Assembly: GCA_035267185.1 (NCBI GenBank)
Contig: DATFLY010000036.1
Span: 1 to 51,066 of the forward strand
Origin: JAUIBE01 sp035267185
GTDB lineage: Bacteria > Pseudomonadota > Gammaproteobacteria > Xanthomonadales > SZUA-36
Direction: 5' to 3'
DNA: 51,066 nt
The notes under the pieces were generated by a model. That model saw nothing but the letters and a program-made list of their open reading frames with translations, ran no database searches and was not told the origin of the DNA. Shown here one piece after another: positions 1 to 8,208 of the stretch. The first letter of the stretch is position 1. Each line of letters opens with the position of its first letter. Position numbers and translations under genes: made by a program.

Positions 1-1
1 C

Positions 2-733
2 GACAAGCTACCCAGCGCCGACCCTGACCATCTTGCGACCATCCGGCTGGCGGAGATAGTATCGCCCAGCTCGGAGGACATAGCCCTGTTCAAAGCAATC
101 CCCAATCGCAGGACGACTCGAGCAATGTTCGAGGCCCGAGATCTACCTGTCAAACTCCTGGAGGAATGCCACGCTTTGGCTGAAGCGAATGGAGCGGAGC
201 TGACGATTATCCAGGATGGAGAGCATCGATCCAGGATTGCCGAACTGGTCGCCGAGGGTGACCGCAAACAATTTGGTGATCGCAGGTTTCGCCAGGAATT
301 GGCTGCCTGGGTACACTCTCGACGGGGTGATACCAAAGACGGGATGTCGGGTGAAAGTTTCGGAATGCCCGATCTGCTTTCGCCACTTGGGGCCCTGGTG
401 ATTCGGACATTCGATCTCGGCAATGGTATTGCTGCCGGCGACCGAAAAAAGATTGCCGAGGGATCGCCGGTGCTGGCCGTGTTCAGCACAAAAAGCGACC
501 AGGCTACTGACTGGATTGCGACCGGACAAGCGCTGTCGAAGGTGCTTTTGAAACTGTCTGCGTCTGGCGCAACGGCCTCATTCCTGAATCAACCCATCGA
601 AGTCGACGAACTTCGCCCACGGCTTGGAAATTTGATTGGAGTTACCGGGATACCGCAGCTTCTGCTGCGATTTGGCTACGGCAAGCCCGTGCCTGCAACC
701 GCAAGAAGACCGGTCGAAGATGTCCTCGTCTAG
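2..733 (+). CDS. Acg-type nitroreductase family protein, 3' part
   Basis: The frame is open from the window edge, so the N-terminus lies upstream and 243 residues are visible. The visible part starts just before an RRTTR segment and continues with the VPVKLLEE-like helix, the FRQELAAW segment and a DGM turn. It ends in the GIPQLLLRFGYGKPVPATARRPVED block. These are typical of the FMN-binding Acg/nitroreductase-like family of actinobacterial and proteobacterial stress proteins. The family has a degenerate nitroreductase fold, and a precise substrate cannot be given. The stop overlaps the start of the next gene by 14 bases, which suggests translational coupling with the CPBP protease. Family call is good; function is open. 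Confidence 0.8.
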   Translation, partial: DKLPSADPDHLATIRLAEIVSPSSEDIALFKAIPNRRTTRAMFEARDLPVKLLEECHALAEANGAELTIIQDGEHRSRIAELVAEGDRKQFGDRRFRQELAAWVHSRRGDTKDGMSGESFGMPDLLSPLGALVIRTFDLGNGIAAGDRKKIAEGSPVLAVFSTKSDQATDWIATGQALSKVLLKLSASGATASFLNQPIEVDELRPRLGNLIGVTGIPQLLLRFGYGKPVPATARRPVEDVLV

Positions 734-1559
734 GGAGAACTCGACGGAAGCCTACCGAGTGCCGTCAGCTGCACTTCTGCCTTTCTTACTCACGACGTTT
801 GCGATCACCTGGGGAATCATCGGGTTTTATATCCTCAGACCCGATACAGCCGTAGCGTTGTTCGGCGAGATCAGCGGATCGCATCCACTCTTCTTCCTCG
901 CTACCTGGGCACCCGCCATCGCCGCGTTCTTCGTCGTTCTTGTGCGGGGAGGCTGGACCGGACTCATGGCATTTTTGTCACGGTTAGCGCTATGGCGGTG
1001 TCCTGCACCGTGGTGGTTGTTTATTTTTGTCCTGATCCCGCTCATCTTTATGGCCGGGTCGCTTATCAAGGGTGGCCCAATTCTGGCACCACTTCCGCCG
1101 CAAGGAGCTGGCCCGGTTTTGGGTTTAATGTTCATGTTGGTGTTTCTCGGACCCATCGAGGAATTTGGCTGGCGCGGCATCGCACAGCCGCTCCTTCAGC
1201 GACATGTCGTTCCGTTCTGGGCCGGGGTGATCATCGGTATCATATGGGGAATCTGGCATCTTCCGGCCTTTTACCTTGCCGGCGTCGTCTTCGCCGAATG
1301 GAGCTTCCTGCCCTTTTTCATTGGCAACATCACTCTGGCAATCCTTGTAACACCCATCCTTAATGCCACGCGCGGAAGTCTTCTGGTTCCGATGCTGTTT
1401 CACTGGCAACTGATCAATCCGTTCTGGCCTGATGCCCAGCCGTGGGACACGTGGATTCTCGTTGGCGTCGCAGCAGTGGTTGTTTGGCTCAAGCGGGCAA
1501 CGCTGTTCACAACCACGGATGCCGTGACAGCGGTGGTCCCGACTGGACGAGAGCGGTAA
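720..1559 (+). CDS. CPBP family intramembrane glutamic endopeptidase
   Basis: A 279-residue polytopic membrane protein of the CPBP (CAAX protease and bacteriocin-processing, formerly Abi) family. The three family motifs are visible: EEFGWRG at about 147-153, His180 in the IWHLP segment, and His228/Asn233 in FHWQLIN. The paired glutamates and the histidines form the active site in characterised members such as Rce1. I took the start at 720 (MSSSREN) rather than the longer open frame from 636, because the extra residues are non-membrane sequence lying wholly inside the upstream gene. Bacterial members act in peptide maturation, self-immunity or unknown proteolysis; the neighbour is only a nitroreductase-like gene, so the substrate is unknown. 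Confidence 0.85.
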   Translation: MSSSRENSTEAYRVPSAALLPFLLTTFAITWGIIGFYILRPDTAVALFGEISGSHPLFFLATWAPAIAAFFVVLVRGGWTGLMAFLSRLALWRCPAPWWLFIFVLIPLIFMAGSLIKGGPILAPLPPQGAGPVLGLMFMLVFLGPIEEFGWRGIAQPLLQRHVVPFWAGVIIGIIWGIWHLPAFYLAGVVFAEWSFLPFFIGNITLAILVTPILNATRGSLLVPMLFHWQLINPFWPDAQPWDTWILVGVAAVVVWLKRATLFTTTDAVTAVVPTGRER

Positions 1560-1719
1560 TGCTTGCTGTAAATGTAATCCCGGCGGTGCCTTACGGTTGG
1601 ATGAGATACGAACCAAAACGCCAATGACGCACAACTCGCGGATGTGGGCAACCCCAATCAAGCGGTGGACGTGACAAGCCAATGATAGAAACGGATTCTG
1701 GAACAGCTCAGCGGAGAGA

Positions 1720-2571
1720 ATGATGAAATTGATTGCCATGACCGCCCTGGTGCTCTTGATTGGAGCCGCGTTGCTTGCGACCTGGCGTGCGCTGGACCAT
1801 AAATCCGATCGCAGCGCATGGAATTCGCTGGTCGAACTGGCAGGACCGGCAAGTGTCCAGTTCGATCCCGCTTCAATTGCATCGCTTCCTGAGCCCGCAC
1901 AGCGGTACTTCCGCTACACCATAAGTCCGGGCGCAGTATTACACCGGGCTGTCGTGATCGAGATGAGTGGACAAATCGGGCTGGGCACAAAGAAAGAACC
2001 CAATTACCGGACCATGAAGGCTCAGCAGGTTTTGGCGACACCATATGGCTTCGTGTGGAAGCTTGAAGCCGGACCGATCAGCGGATCGGACGGCGCGATG
2101 CCTGATCATTCCTGGACGCGATTCTGGCTGTTTGGTGTTCTGCCGATTGTCCGCGCAGGCCGGAATGAAGATCACCGCCGTTCAGCATTCGGTCGCGTTG
2201 TCGCAGAGGGCGCATTCTGGGCACCGGCCAGCCTGCTGCCCGGCGAAAACGTCAGATGGGAACCGCTGGATAACAACAGTGCGCGAGCGATCTTGACCTT
2301 CGGTGGCTTCGAACAAGGCGTGGACATCACAGTCGCACAAGACGGGCGCCCCACCCGTGTCGTGATCCAGCGTTGGAGCAATGAAAATCCAGAAAAAGTT
2401 TTCCGCGAACAGCCGTTTGGTGGTGATTTATCCGGCTTTCAGGATTTCGGCGAATACCGTTTGCCAACATCAGTCGAAGGCGGGAATCACATCGGAACCG
2501 ACGACTATTTTCCGTTTTTCAAGGCCACGGTCACGACGATACGTTTCCCAACCAGGGCTGGTACCCCGTGA
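1720..2571 (+). CDS. DUF6544 family protein
   Basis: A 283-residue protein (281 if the second of two adjacent ATGs is used). A GGAGAG-like ribosome binding site lies just upstream. An N-terminal hydrophobic segment (residues about 4-20) is a signal anchor. The body carries the pattern I associate with DUF6544: LPEPAQRYFRY near residue 63, a FVWK segment, a RFWLFGVLPIVRA stretch, and FWAPASLLPGENVRWEPLD followed by a beta-rich C-terminus. The function of this family is not known. It follows the CPBP gene after 160 bases in which I see nothing notable. It converges on the next gene with only 21 bases between the stops. Confidence 0.75.
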   Translation: MMKLIAMTALVLLIGAALLATWRALDHKSDRSAWNSLVELAGPASVQFDPASIASLPEPAQRYFRYTISPGAVLHRAVVIEMSGQIGLGTKKEPNYRTMKAQQVLATPYGFVWKLEAGPISGSDGAMPDHSWTRFWLFGVLPIVRAGRNEDHRRSAFGRVVAEGAFWAPASLLPGENVRWEPLDNNSARAILTFGGFEQGVDITVAQDGRPTRVVIQRWSNENPEKVFREQPFGGDLSGFQDFGEYRLPTSVEGGNHIGTDDYFPFFKATVTTIRFPTRAGTP

Positions 2572-2592
2572 TTCTCGCGGATCTGACAATCG

Positions 2593-3339
2593 TCATTTTT
2601 CAGATAGCACGGACTCGAGCTCTTCCAGGCGTTCCTGACGCTGTTCGGTAAACAGGGTCATCGATCCAATCCGACTCAGGTTATCGACATACTCGTTGAG
2701 AAAAGCCTGGCTTGCGCGCATCTTTTCGCCGTCACAAAAACGGTCCCACCGGAATCCTTCGCCGCTTAGGCTGGTCCAAGCCCCGACAAACCCGGCTTCT
2801 TTTGGCACCCGACCGATTGCTATGAGATCCGGGAACCGGCTGTGTAATCTAAATAGCTCGTTGGTAGCTTCCAGATAGAAAGCGCGTGCGCGCTCGCGAA
2901 ACAGCACGTAATTGCGCAATTGCTCTTTGATGTCTTCATCCTGCAACACGTCAAACCGTCCGGTAGCTAAAATCTCATCGAGAACTGGCAGCTCGTCCGG
3001 CGGCCGTCTAAAGACGTGTGACGACACAATATGTCGACACTCCAGGTCGGAAATGACGCGCAATGGCTCCTGCGAAAACAGTACGGGATTGACACCCATC
3101 AATGCGCCGGCCCGCTCATTCTGACCCATTAACTCTTCGCGCTGTTTCTCGAGAAGTTCAAGTGTTTCCACATGGAGGCGTTTGAGCAGGACCTGCTCCT
3201 CGATGCGCTCCTTGCGTGCATCATTCCAATCCTGAACCTGTAAGCCCATAAAAACGCCGACAACAACGATGACGAATTCGACCGCTACCACGAACCAGTT
3301 TTGTGATCTTACGTTTTCAGCGATACGTCGGATGATCAT
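2593..3339 (-). CDS. Single-pass membrane protein, DUF6090-like (paralogue 1)
   Basis: A 248-residue protein. It has a short N-terminal cytoplasmic segment, one transmembrane helix (about 15-33, FVVAVEFVIVVVGVFMGLQV) and then QDWNDARKER, which begins a long, charged, probably coiled-coil ectodomain. The 'membrane helix - LQVQDWNDAR' signature is that of DUF6090-type proteins, whose function is unknown. The start at 3339 is supported by AAGG seven bases upstream. It lies 85 bases after a second protein of the same architecture on the same strand. Part of this gene (residues about 80-120) has a degenerate copy at 4508-4628 in the broken hydrolase gene. Confidence 0.7.
   Translation of the reverse strand: MIIRRIAENVRSQNWFVVAVEFVIVVVGVFMGLQVQDWNDARKERIEEQVLLKRLHVETLELLEKQREELMGQNERAGALMGVNPVLFSQEPLRVISDLECRHIVSSHVFRRPPDELPVLDEILATGRFDVLQDEDIKEQLRNYVLFRERARAFYLEATNELFRLHSRFPDLIAIGRVPKEAGFVGAWTSLSGEGFRWDRFCDGEKMRASQAFLNEYVDNLSRIGSMTLFTEQRQERLEELESVLSEK
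2981..3102. repeat. Source copy of a 120-bp local duplication
   Basis: This stretch inside the membrane-protein gene matches 4508-4628 in the same orientation, at roughly 85 percent identity by eye, with one 1-base gap. The shared sequence includes the block around 2991-3003 and the block around 3041-3060. The intact reading frame is here, so this is the likely source or the better-preserved copy. Confidence 0.8.
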
Positions 3340-3424
3340 GCGATACCTTTCAGAGCCCGGGTAGTGATGTTTGCAAATTGATTGGTCGAGACTTGCGCGA
3401 CTGTCCGCTTTTGTTCAGCAGTCA

Positions 3425-4276
3425 TTAGCGATTCAGTTCGAGCAACTCCGCGTCAATGGTCAACTTCAATTGTTCGGTAGTTTCCATCAAAATTGTGGCG
3501 AGACTCAAACCGACCGTTGAAACTCGCAATCGCAAAAAACACATGCGGCGGATTTCATTCCAAATCTCCGCATCTGCGGGCTGCCTAAAAACAGCGTCGG
3601 TCGGATATGCGATCTCCGTCCCAAGAAATTCGCTGTAGAAATCTTCGGCTTTACTCAGCAGACCCGGACCCTGGTCACGCCAATTGTTGGGCACCCAGGT
3701 AATACCAGCGTCCCTCATGAATGGCCAGAACATGTTATCGATGAATACCGTGTTGTTCTTTTCAACAACCAACTCTGCACGCGAAACGTCGGCGAAATAC
3801 CGTAAGAGCTGTTCCCGCAGATCCCTTGACCGGATTAATTGGAAGTTACCTGTGCTGGTCAGGTCGGCATATGTGGCGCTGACCAAACGCAGCGTTCTTC
3901 GCTGACCCAGTTTTGACAGGTTTTCTCGCAGCTCTTCAGCTTTTTGCTCATAGCCGTCATCTGCCAAAAGCCCCAGCACCGTCGTGCTTGCTCTTGCCAT
4001 CATGGTTTCCGTATCGACGTAGACCTGGATCGACTCGACCATCTGATCGAGATCCCGGACAAGTGACGCCAAATAGATTTGCTCGCTGCGCTTCTCTTCA
4101 CGCTCCCGCGCCCAGTCGTCAATCGATAACGCAACAATGACACCCACGACGATTAATGTGAGTTCAATTGCGAAGGTGCCCCAGTGACGACCTGTTAACG
4201 CGTTTGCGATCCTCCCCAGGGATGAGGGTGAGCTATTTCGATGACTTTTGTTAGACGCTGAGCTCATTTTTGTCAT
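3425..4276 (-). CDS. Single-pass membrane protein, DUF6090-like (paralogue 2)
   Basis: A 283-residue protein with the same layout as its downstream neighbour. A polar N-terminus of about 33 residues is followed by one membrane helix (about 34-53, FAIELTLIVVGVIVALSI) and then DDWAREREEKR, leading into a helical, charged ectodomain. The two proteins share the helix-then-(D)DW signature but little else at first sight, so they are old paralogues rather than a recent duplication. The start could also be the Met at residue 4. A strong intrinsic terminator lies 58 bases upstream on the same strand, so this pair probably has its own promoter. Function unknown. Confidence 0.65.
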   Translation of the reverse strand: MTKMSSASNKSHRNSSPSSLGRIANALTGRHWGTFAIELTLIVVGVIVALSIDDWAREREEKRSEQIYLASLVRDLDQMVESIQVYVDTETMMARASTTVLGLLADDGYEQKAEELRENLSKLGQRRTLRLVSATYADLTSTGNFQLIRSRDLREQLLRYFADVSRAELVVEKNNTVFIDNMFWPFMRDAGITWVPNNWRDQGPGLLSKAEDFYSEFLGTEIAYPTDAVFRQPADAEIWNEIRRMCFLRLRVSTVGLSLATILMETTEQLKLTIDAELLELNR

Positions 4277-4333
4277 GTTAGCTCAGGAGGCAAAGTCGCG
4301 CACACGCTTAATACGGAAAGTTTTCTTATGAAA

Positions 4334-4360
4334 CAAAAAAGGCCGCCTGATAGGCGACCA
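4334..4360 (-). terminator. Intrinsic terminator after the hydrolase remnant
   Basis: On the minus strand a 7-bp stem (GGTCGCC / GGCGGCC, one G-U pair) with a five-base loop is followed directly by six T residues. It lies downstream of the hydrolase remnant and upstream of the two membrane-protein genes, separating the two transcripts. Confidence 0.75.
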
Positions 4361-4484
4361 TGTTGCGGGGGCAGGATAGATCGTAGCGGGGGCCGTTGCA
4401 GGCTCGGCCAAAGCCGCCATGATGCAAGATGCGAAGCATTGAAATTAGGCGGCGACGCCGAAGAGCCGTCGCTAAATACGCAAA

Positions 4485-4883
4485 TCATGCAGTCGCAGAA
4501 CGGCTCAATAACTGAGAGCTCGTCCGGCGGGCGTCTAATGACGTGTGACGATGAAATATTCGCACGTCCAGGTCGGAAATGACGCGCGATGGTTCCTGCG
4601 AAAACAATACGGAAATGACACCCATCAAAATGTCAGCATGCTCACTCAGACCGTGAACACGTGGGTCCGGGGCAATCACTTGATCACCCTGGGCCAACGT
4701 ATCAAAGATGCCATGATCCACCCAATTTTCGGCACTCCCTGAGAAGCCATGAATCAGGATGACGGTTGGTCCGCTGCCGGCAACCAGATACCGAATAGAA
4801 ACGCCACCTGAGTCGAAGTATCGGTCATCAGCACCAAGAAGTGTTGGAACGAGAAGCAGTAGCGCTGCCAGATTCTTAATCAC
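4485..4883 (-). pseudogene. Truncated alpha/beta hydrolase fused to a duplicated gene fragment
   Basis: The 132-codon frame begins (GTG) with a signal peptide and a clear alpha/beta-hydrolase N-terminus: YLVAGSGPTVILIHGFSGSAENW, where HGF is the oxyanion region, then VIAPDPRVHGLS. After about residue 85 the hydrolase sequence stops. Homology jumps to ILMGVISVLFSQEPSRVISDLD, which matches residues around 80-100 of the membrane protein encoded at 2593-3339. The nucleophile elbow, catalytic acid and histidine are all absent, so the product cannot be an active hydrolase. The fused fragment then loses the original frame through a 1-base deletion. I read this as a recombination-generated pseudogene; a new short chimeric secreted protein is possible but unsupported. 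Confidence 0.75.
4508..4628. repeat. Degenerate copy of 2981-3102
   Basis: This is the second copy of the local duplication, with about 16 differences plus a 1-base deletion relative to 2981-3102. It forms the 3' part of the truncated hydrolase frame. From here down to 4360 I recognise no further coding homology. Confidence 0.8.
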
Positions 4884-4916
4884 TGTTTTTTATTGCGGCC
4901 TAAGCCCCATTAATTT

Positions 4917-4939
4917 AGCGAAACGGCATGGGTTTCGCT
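4917..4939. terminator. Possible terminator hairpin after selO
   Basis: A perfect 8-bp stem (AGCGAAAC / GTTTCGCT) with a seven-base loop lies about 38 bases beyond the selO stop. On the minus strand it is followed by TAAATTAAT rather than a clean T run, so termination would be weak. Confidence 0.35.
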
Positions 4940-4977
4940 ATTCACCAGGCCAACGGAGTATGTCCGGTTCCACCCTG

Positions 4978-6420
4978 CTAGGTTCCGCAGAACGTGCGGG
5001 TGACCCGCTGATGCTCTTCTGGTGCTTCCGCAAGGTGTGAAAGCCCCGGCTGTTCGGCATAAGGTTGCAGCAATATGGCATTCAGTTCGTTAAAAACCGT
5101 GAAGTCCCCTTCAAGCGCCTCGTTGATCGCCTGCTCGACGCGGTGATTTCGTGGAATGAAGAGCGGGTTGACCGAGTTCATGAGAGCTGAAATTTCGACA
5201 GGGTTCCTGTCCTGGCTACCTATCCGCTGCCGCCACCTGCTCTCGAAAAGACCGAACCGGCTTTCGTCGGATGCGTCTGCTCGCGACGCCAGTTCACGAA
5301 AGCTCAAGGTGTAGTCGAGCCGGTTGTCGTGAAGATGCTTCAACCACTCCGAGATTAGCCCTGCGTCGTTTTCCTGTACATCGCACAAGCCCAGCTTCGG
5401 TCTCATCAGGGCCAGGTAGTGCGATTCGTATTGATCCCGGAACATAGCCAGAACCGCCTCAAGCTCACCCTTGTCAGCCTTAAGGACAAGCAGGGTTTCA
5501 GCGAAACGGGCCATGTTCCAGAGGGCGATAGCAGGCTGATTGGCGTATGCATACCGACCCTGCGTATCGATGGAGCTGAATACCTTGTCAAACCGGAATT
5601 CGTCCAGGTACGCTGCGGGACCATAGTCAATGGTCTCTCCGGAAATCGTGGTGTTGTCGGTGTTCATTACGCCGTGTATGAAACCGACTGACATCCAGTG
5701 CGCAATCAGCTCAGCCTGTCGCTCTGAAACGCACCGCAGCAGTCCAACATACGGATACTTTTCGTCTTTTACTTCCGGGTAATGACGATCGATTGCATAG
5801 TCGGCGAGCTTTCTGAGCAATCCCACGGCATTGCGGGCAGCAAAATACTGAAACGTACCGACGCGCAGATGGCTGGTAGCCACTCGCGTAAACACAGCGC
5901 CGGGCAGAGCAGACTCCCTGAAAACCGTTTCCCCTGTCGCCACAGCCGCCAGTGCCCTGGTGGTCGGCACACCGAGATGGTGCATCGCCTCGCTGAGAAT
6001 GTACTCGCGCAGCACCGGGCCCAGCCAGGATTTTCCATCACCACCTCGTGAGAACGGGGTACGGCCAGATCCCTTGAGCTGAACATCAAAGCGATCACCG
6101 GATTCAGTAACTATCTCACCAAGCAAGGCAGCGCGACCATCACCAAGTTGGGGCACGAAATGTCCAAACTGGTGGCCTGCATATGCCATGGAGATTGGTT
6201 GACTTCCTTCCAATTCGATAGAACCGCTAAAGACACTGGCGAGCTGCTCATTCCTGGTTTTAGGCATGTCGAGGCCCAATTTGGAGGCGAGCTCATGGTT
6301 CCAGGCGATAAGTTCCGGCTCAGCCACATGATTGGGCGTTACCGCTTGATAGAACTCCTCGGGTAACGTTGTGTAGCTGTTGTTGAAATTCATGTTCAAG
6401 TTGATGTAATCAAGTGGCAT
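4978..6420 (-). CDS. selO: Protein adenylyltransferase SelO (YdiU family)
   Basis: A 480-residue SelO/YdiU pseudokinase, the usual family length. SelO transfers AMP from ATP to Ser/Thr/Tyr of target proteins and is linked to redox and oxidative-stress control. Visible are the Gly-rich KGSGRTPFSRGGDGK segment at 116-130, which binds inverted ATP, the catalytic-loop-like NTDNTTISG at 253-261 and the metal-binding Asp265 in IDYGP. The C-terminus is FCGT, with Cys478 in place of the selenocysteine of some eukaryotic forms; such Cys-ending forms are normal in proteobacteria. The ATG at 6420 has no good ribosome binding site. Met10 (MNFNNSY) aligns better with typical SelO N-termini and may be the real start. 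Confidence 0.93.
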   Translation of the reverse strand: MPLDYINLNMNFNNSYTTLPEEFYQAVTPNHVAEPELIAWNHELASKLGLDMPKTRNEQLASVFSGSIELEGSQPISMAYAGHQFGHFVPQLGDGRAALLGEIVTESGDRFDVQLKGSGRTPFSRGGDGKSWLGPVLREYILSEAMHHLGVPTTRALAAVATGETVFRESALPGAVFTRVATSHLRVGTFQYFAARNAVGLLRKLADYAIDRHYPEVKDEKYPYVGLLRCVSERQAELIAHWMSVGFIHGVMNTDNTTISGETIDYGPAAYLDEFRFDKVFSSIDTQGRYAYANQPAIALWNMARFAETLLVLKADKGELEAVLAMFRDQYESHYLALMRPKLGLCDVQENDAGLISEWLKHLHDNRLDYTLSFRELASRADASDESRFGLFESRWRQRIGSQDRNPVEISALMNSVNPLFIPRNHRVEQAINEALEGDFTVFNELNAILLQPYAEQPGLSHLAEAPEEHQRVTRTFCGT

Positions 6421-6461
6421 CCGTTGCTTAGTCGCCAGGGATTTAGTGTAGCCAGCTATTG

Positions 6462-6590
6462 AGCGGGTGTAGGATTACTCCGCACGTCCATGTGCTCCGC
6501 CCTCCGGGCCATCTCGCAAAGCGAGATGTTCAAAATTGCTCCCGACAATTTAGTGTCGAACCTTAACGGTTCGAACCCTACTTACGCGTT
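6462..6590. repeat. Cluster of four hairpins in the selO - tRNA gap
   Basis: Four back-to-back palindromes are visible: GCACG-TCCA-TGTGC (6482-6495), CATCTCGC-AAA-GCGAGATG (6510-6528), AAATTG-7 nt-CAATTT (6533-6551) and TCGAACC-TTAAC-GGTTCGA (6556-6574). GTAGG near 6470 can pair with CCTAC near 6577-6581 to enclose them. Two loops carry TCCA or TCCC, as in the repeat family at 40 and 50 kb. The layout looks like an extragenic palindromic element; no gene was found in it. The selO promoter must lie in or beside this stretch. Confidence 0.5.
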
Positions 6591-6595
6591 ATCAA

Positions 6596-6625
6596 ACAAA
6601 AATGGCCTCCACAAGGGAGGCCATT
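6596..6625 (-). terminator. Strong intrinsic terminator after tRNA-fMet
   Basis: A perfect 10-bp stem (AATGGCCTCC / GGAGGCCATT) with a five-base loop is followed on the minus strand by a T-rich run. It lies eight bases beyond the encoded CCA of the initiator tRNA and would end the nuo - tRNA transcript. Confidence 0.85.
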
Positions 6626-6632
6626 CTTTGTT

Positions 6633-6709
<77 letters not shown>

Positions 6710-6760
6710 TCAGCAGGCCGAGAATGATAAAGAAATGGCCTTTGGGTTGCAAGGACTAAA

Positions 6761-8203
6761 TCAGGTGAAACTCGACATGCATACAGAGATGAGGGCTCCT
6801 GAGAAGATACCAAGGCCGAGCACCATCACACCGTTAACCGAAATCACGGCCCTGAAATCTACAGGTGCTTCAATAGGTATGTCTGTTGGTGGATCGTCAA
6901 AGTACATCAGCTTGACCACGCGCAGGTAGTAAAACGCGCCGACAACCGAGAACACCACAGCCAGTAGCGCCAGCCACATCAATCCCGCATCCAGGGCAGC
7001 CTTGATCACGAGCCACTTGGCGAAGAATCCGACAAAGACCGGAACACCGGCCATTGAAAACATCACCATGGCCATGATGGCTGCATACCAGGAATTTCTC
7101 TTGTTCAGACCCTGGAAGTCACGCAGATTTTCTGCCTCGACCCCATGACGGGACAACAGGATCACCATGCCAAACGCCGCTGCAGACATAATTGAATAGA
7201 CAATCACGTAGTACATACTGGCGCCAAAGCCGCTTGCTGTGCCCGGTAACATCCCCAACAACACGAAACCCATATGAGAGATGGTGGAATACGCGAGCAT
7301 TCTCTTGATGTTCGTTTGCGCAATGGCCGCCAGGTTTCCACCAATCATCGACAAGACTGCCAGCACCGCGAGCATTTGTTGCCAGTCAGAATGCAATCCG
7401 CTCAGCCCGCTATCCAACAGACGGTATGCCATGGCAAAGGCAGCCATCTTGGGTACCGATGAAATGAACAGGGTAATGGCCGCTGGTGCACCGTGATATA
7501 CGTCTGGTATCCACATGTGGAACGGCACCACGCCCAGTTTGAACGCAATGCCAACGACCAGGAAAACCAGCCCAAATACAAGAAGGATGTCATTGGCGCC
7601 TTCACCACTCACAACCGCTGATATGGTTGCCAGATCGAGACTGCCTGTGGCGCCATAGATCATCGACATGCCGTAAAGCAACATGCCTGAAGCCACCGAG
7701 CCGAGCACAAAATATTTCATTGCCGCTTCAGACCCGCGACGGGAGTTTCGATCATATGCAACCAGCGCATACGAAGACAAAGCCAGAAGCTCCAGGCCCA
7801 GGTAGATCATGACCAGGTTATTTGCCGATATCAGCAACATGATGCCCAGCAAAGCCTCAAGCGAAAGGGTGTAGAAATCGGACCGGAACATGCGGAATTC
7901 CCGCATGAAAAATTTCGCGTAGACAAACACCACGGCCAGAACCAGGTAGCTGAACAACTTGAGTATGTCGCCCATCTGATCGCGAATGAACGAATCATTG
8001 AACGCCAGTGCAGTGGCCGTGTGATCCTGGCTGTAATCAAAACGCAGGGTGATGATGGCAGCAAAAATCAGGGTGGCAATGGCCAGGAGATGAATGATGG
8101 CACGTCGTTCTTCCTTGATGAACAGGTCAACAACGAGAATCACGCAGGTCATGGTGAGAATCCAGAGCTCGGGAGCAATTAACAGCAATTCCATGCGATT
8201 CAT
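6761..8203 (-). CDS. nuoN: NADH-quinone oxidoreductase subunit N
   Basis: A 480-residue, very hydrophobic antiporter-like membrane subunit of complex I, with about 14 predicted helices. It is the proton-pumping module nearest the quinone site. The family features are the IYLGLELLALSSYALVAY segment, in which Glu is the conserved ion-pair residue, the KLGVVPFHMWIPDVYHGAP segment and KRMLAYSTISHMGF. It begins five bases after the nuoM stop with AAGGA just upstream of ATG, and is the last nuo gene. Met4 is an alternative start. Confidence 0.96.
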   Translation of the reverse strand: MNRMELLLIAPELWILTMTCVILVVDLFIKEERRAIIHLLAIATLIFAAIITLRFDYSQDHTATALAFNDSFIRDQMGDILKLFSYLVLAVVFVYAKFFMREFRMFRSDFYTLSLEALLGIMLLISANNLVMIYLGLELLALSSYALVAYDRNSRRGSEAAMKYFVLGSVASGMLLYGMSMIYGATGSLDLATISAVVSGEGANDILLVFGLVFLVVGIAFKLGVVPFHMWIPDVYHGAPAAITLFISSVPKMAAFAMAYRLLDSGLSGLHSDWQQMLAVLAVLSMIGGNLAAIAQTNIKRMLAYSTISHMGFVLLGMLPGTASGFGASMYYVIVYSIMSAAAFGMVILLSRHGVEAENLRDFQGLNKRNSWYAAIMAMVMFSMAGVPVFVGFFAKWLVIKAALDAGLMWLALLAVVFSVVGAFYYLRVVKLMYFDDPPTDIPIEAPVDFRAVISVNGVMVLGLGIFSGALISVCMSSFT

Positions 8204-8208
8204 GATCC

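Noticed and set aside
4978..4990. Selenocysteine at the SelO C-terminus
   Set aside because: The C-terminal motif is FCGT with an ordinary Cys codon, and the frame ends at a normal stop shortly after.
6560..6590. Degenerate tRNA T-arm (GGTTCGAACC) near tRNA-fMet
   Set aside because: GGTTCGAACC is a self-complementary decamer that arises in hairpins; no acceptor, D-arm or anticodon arm surrounds it.
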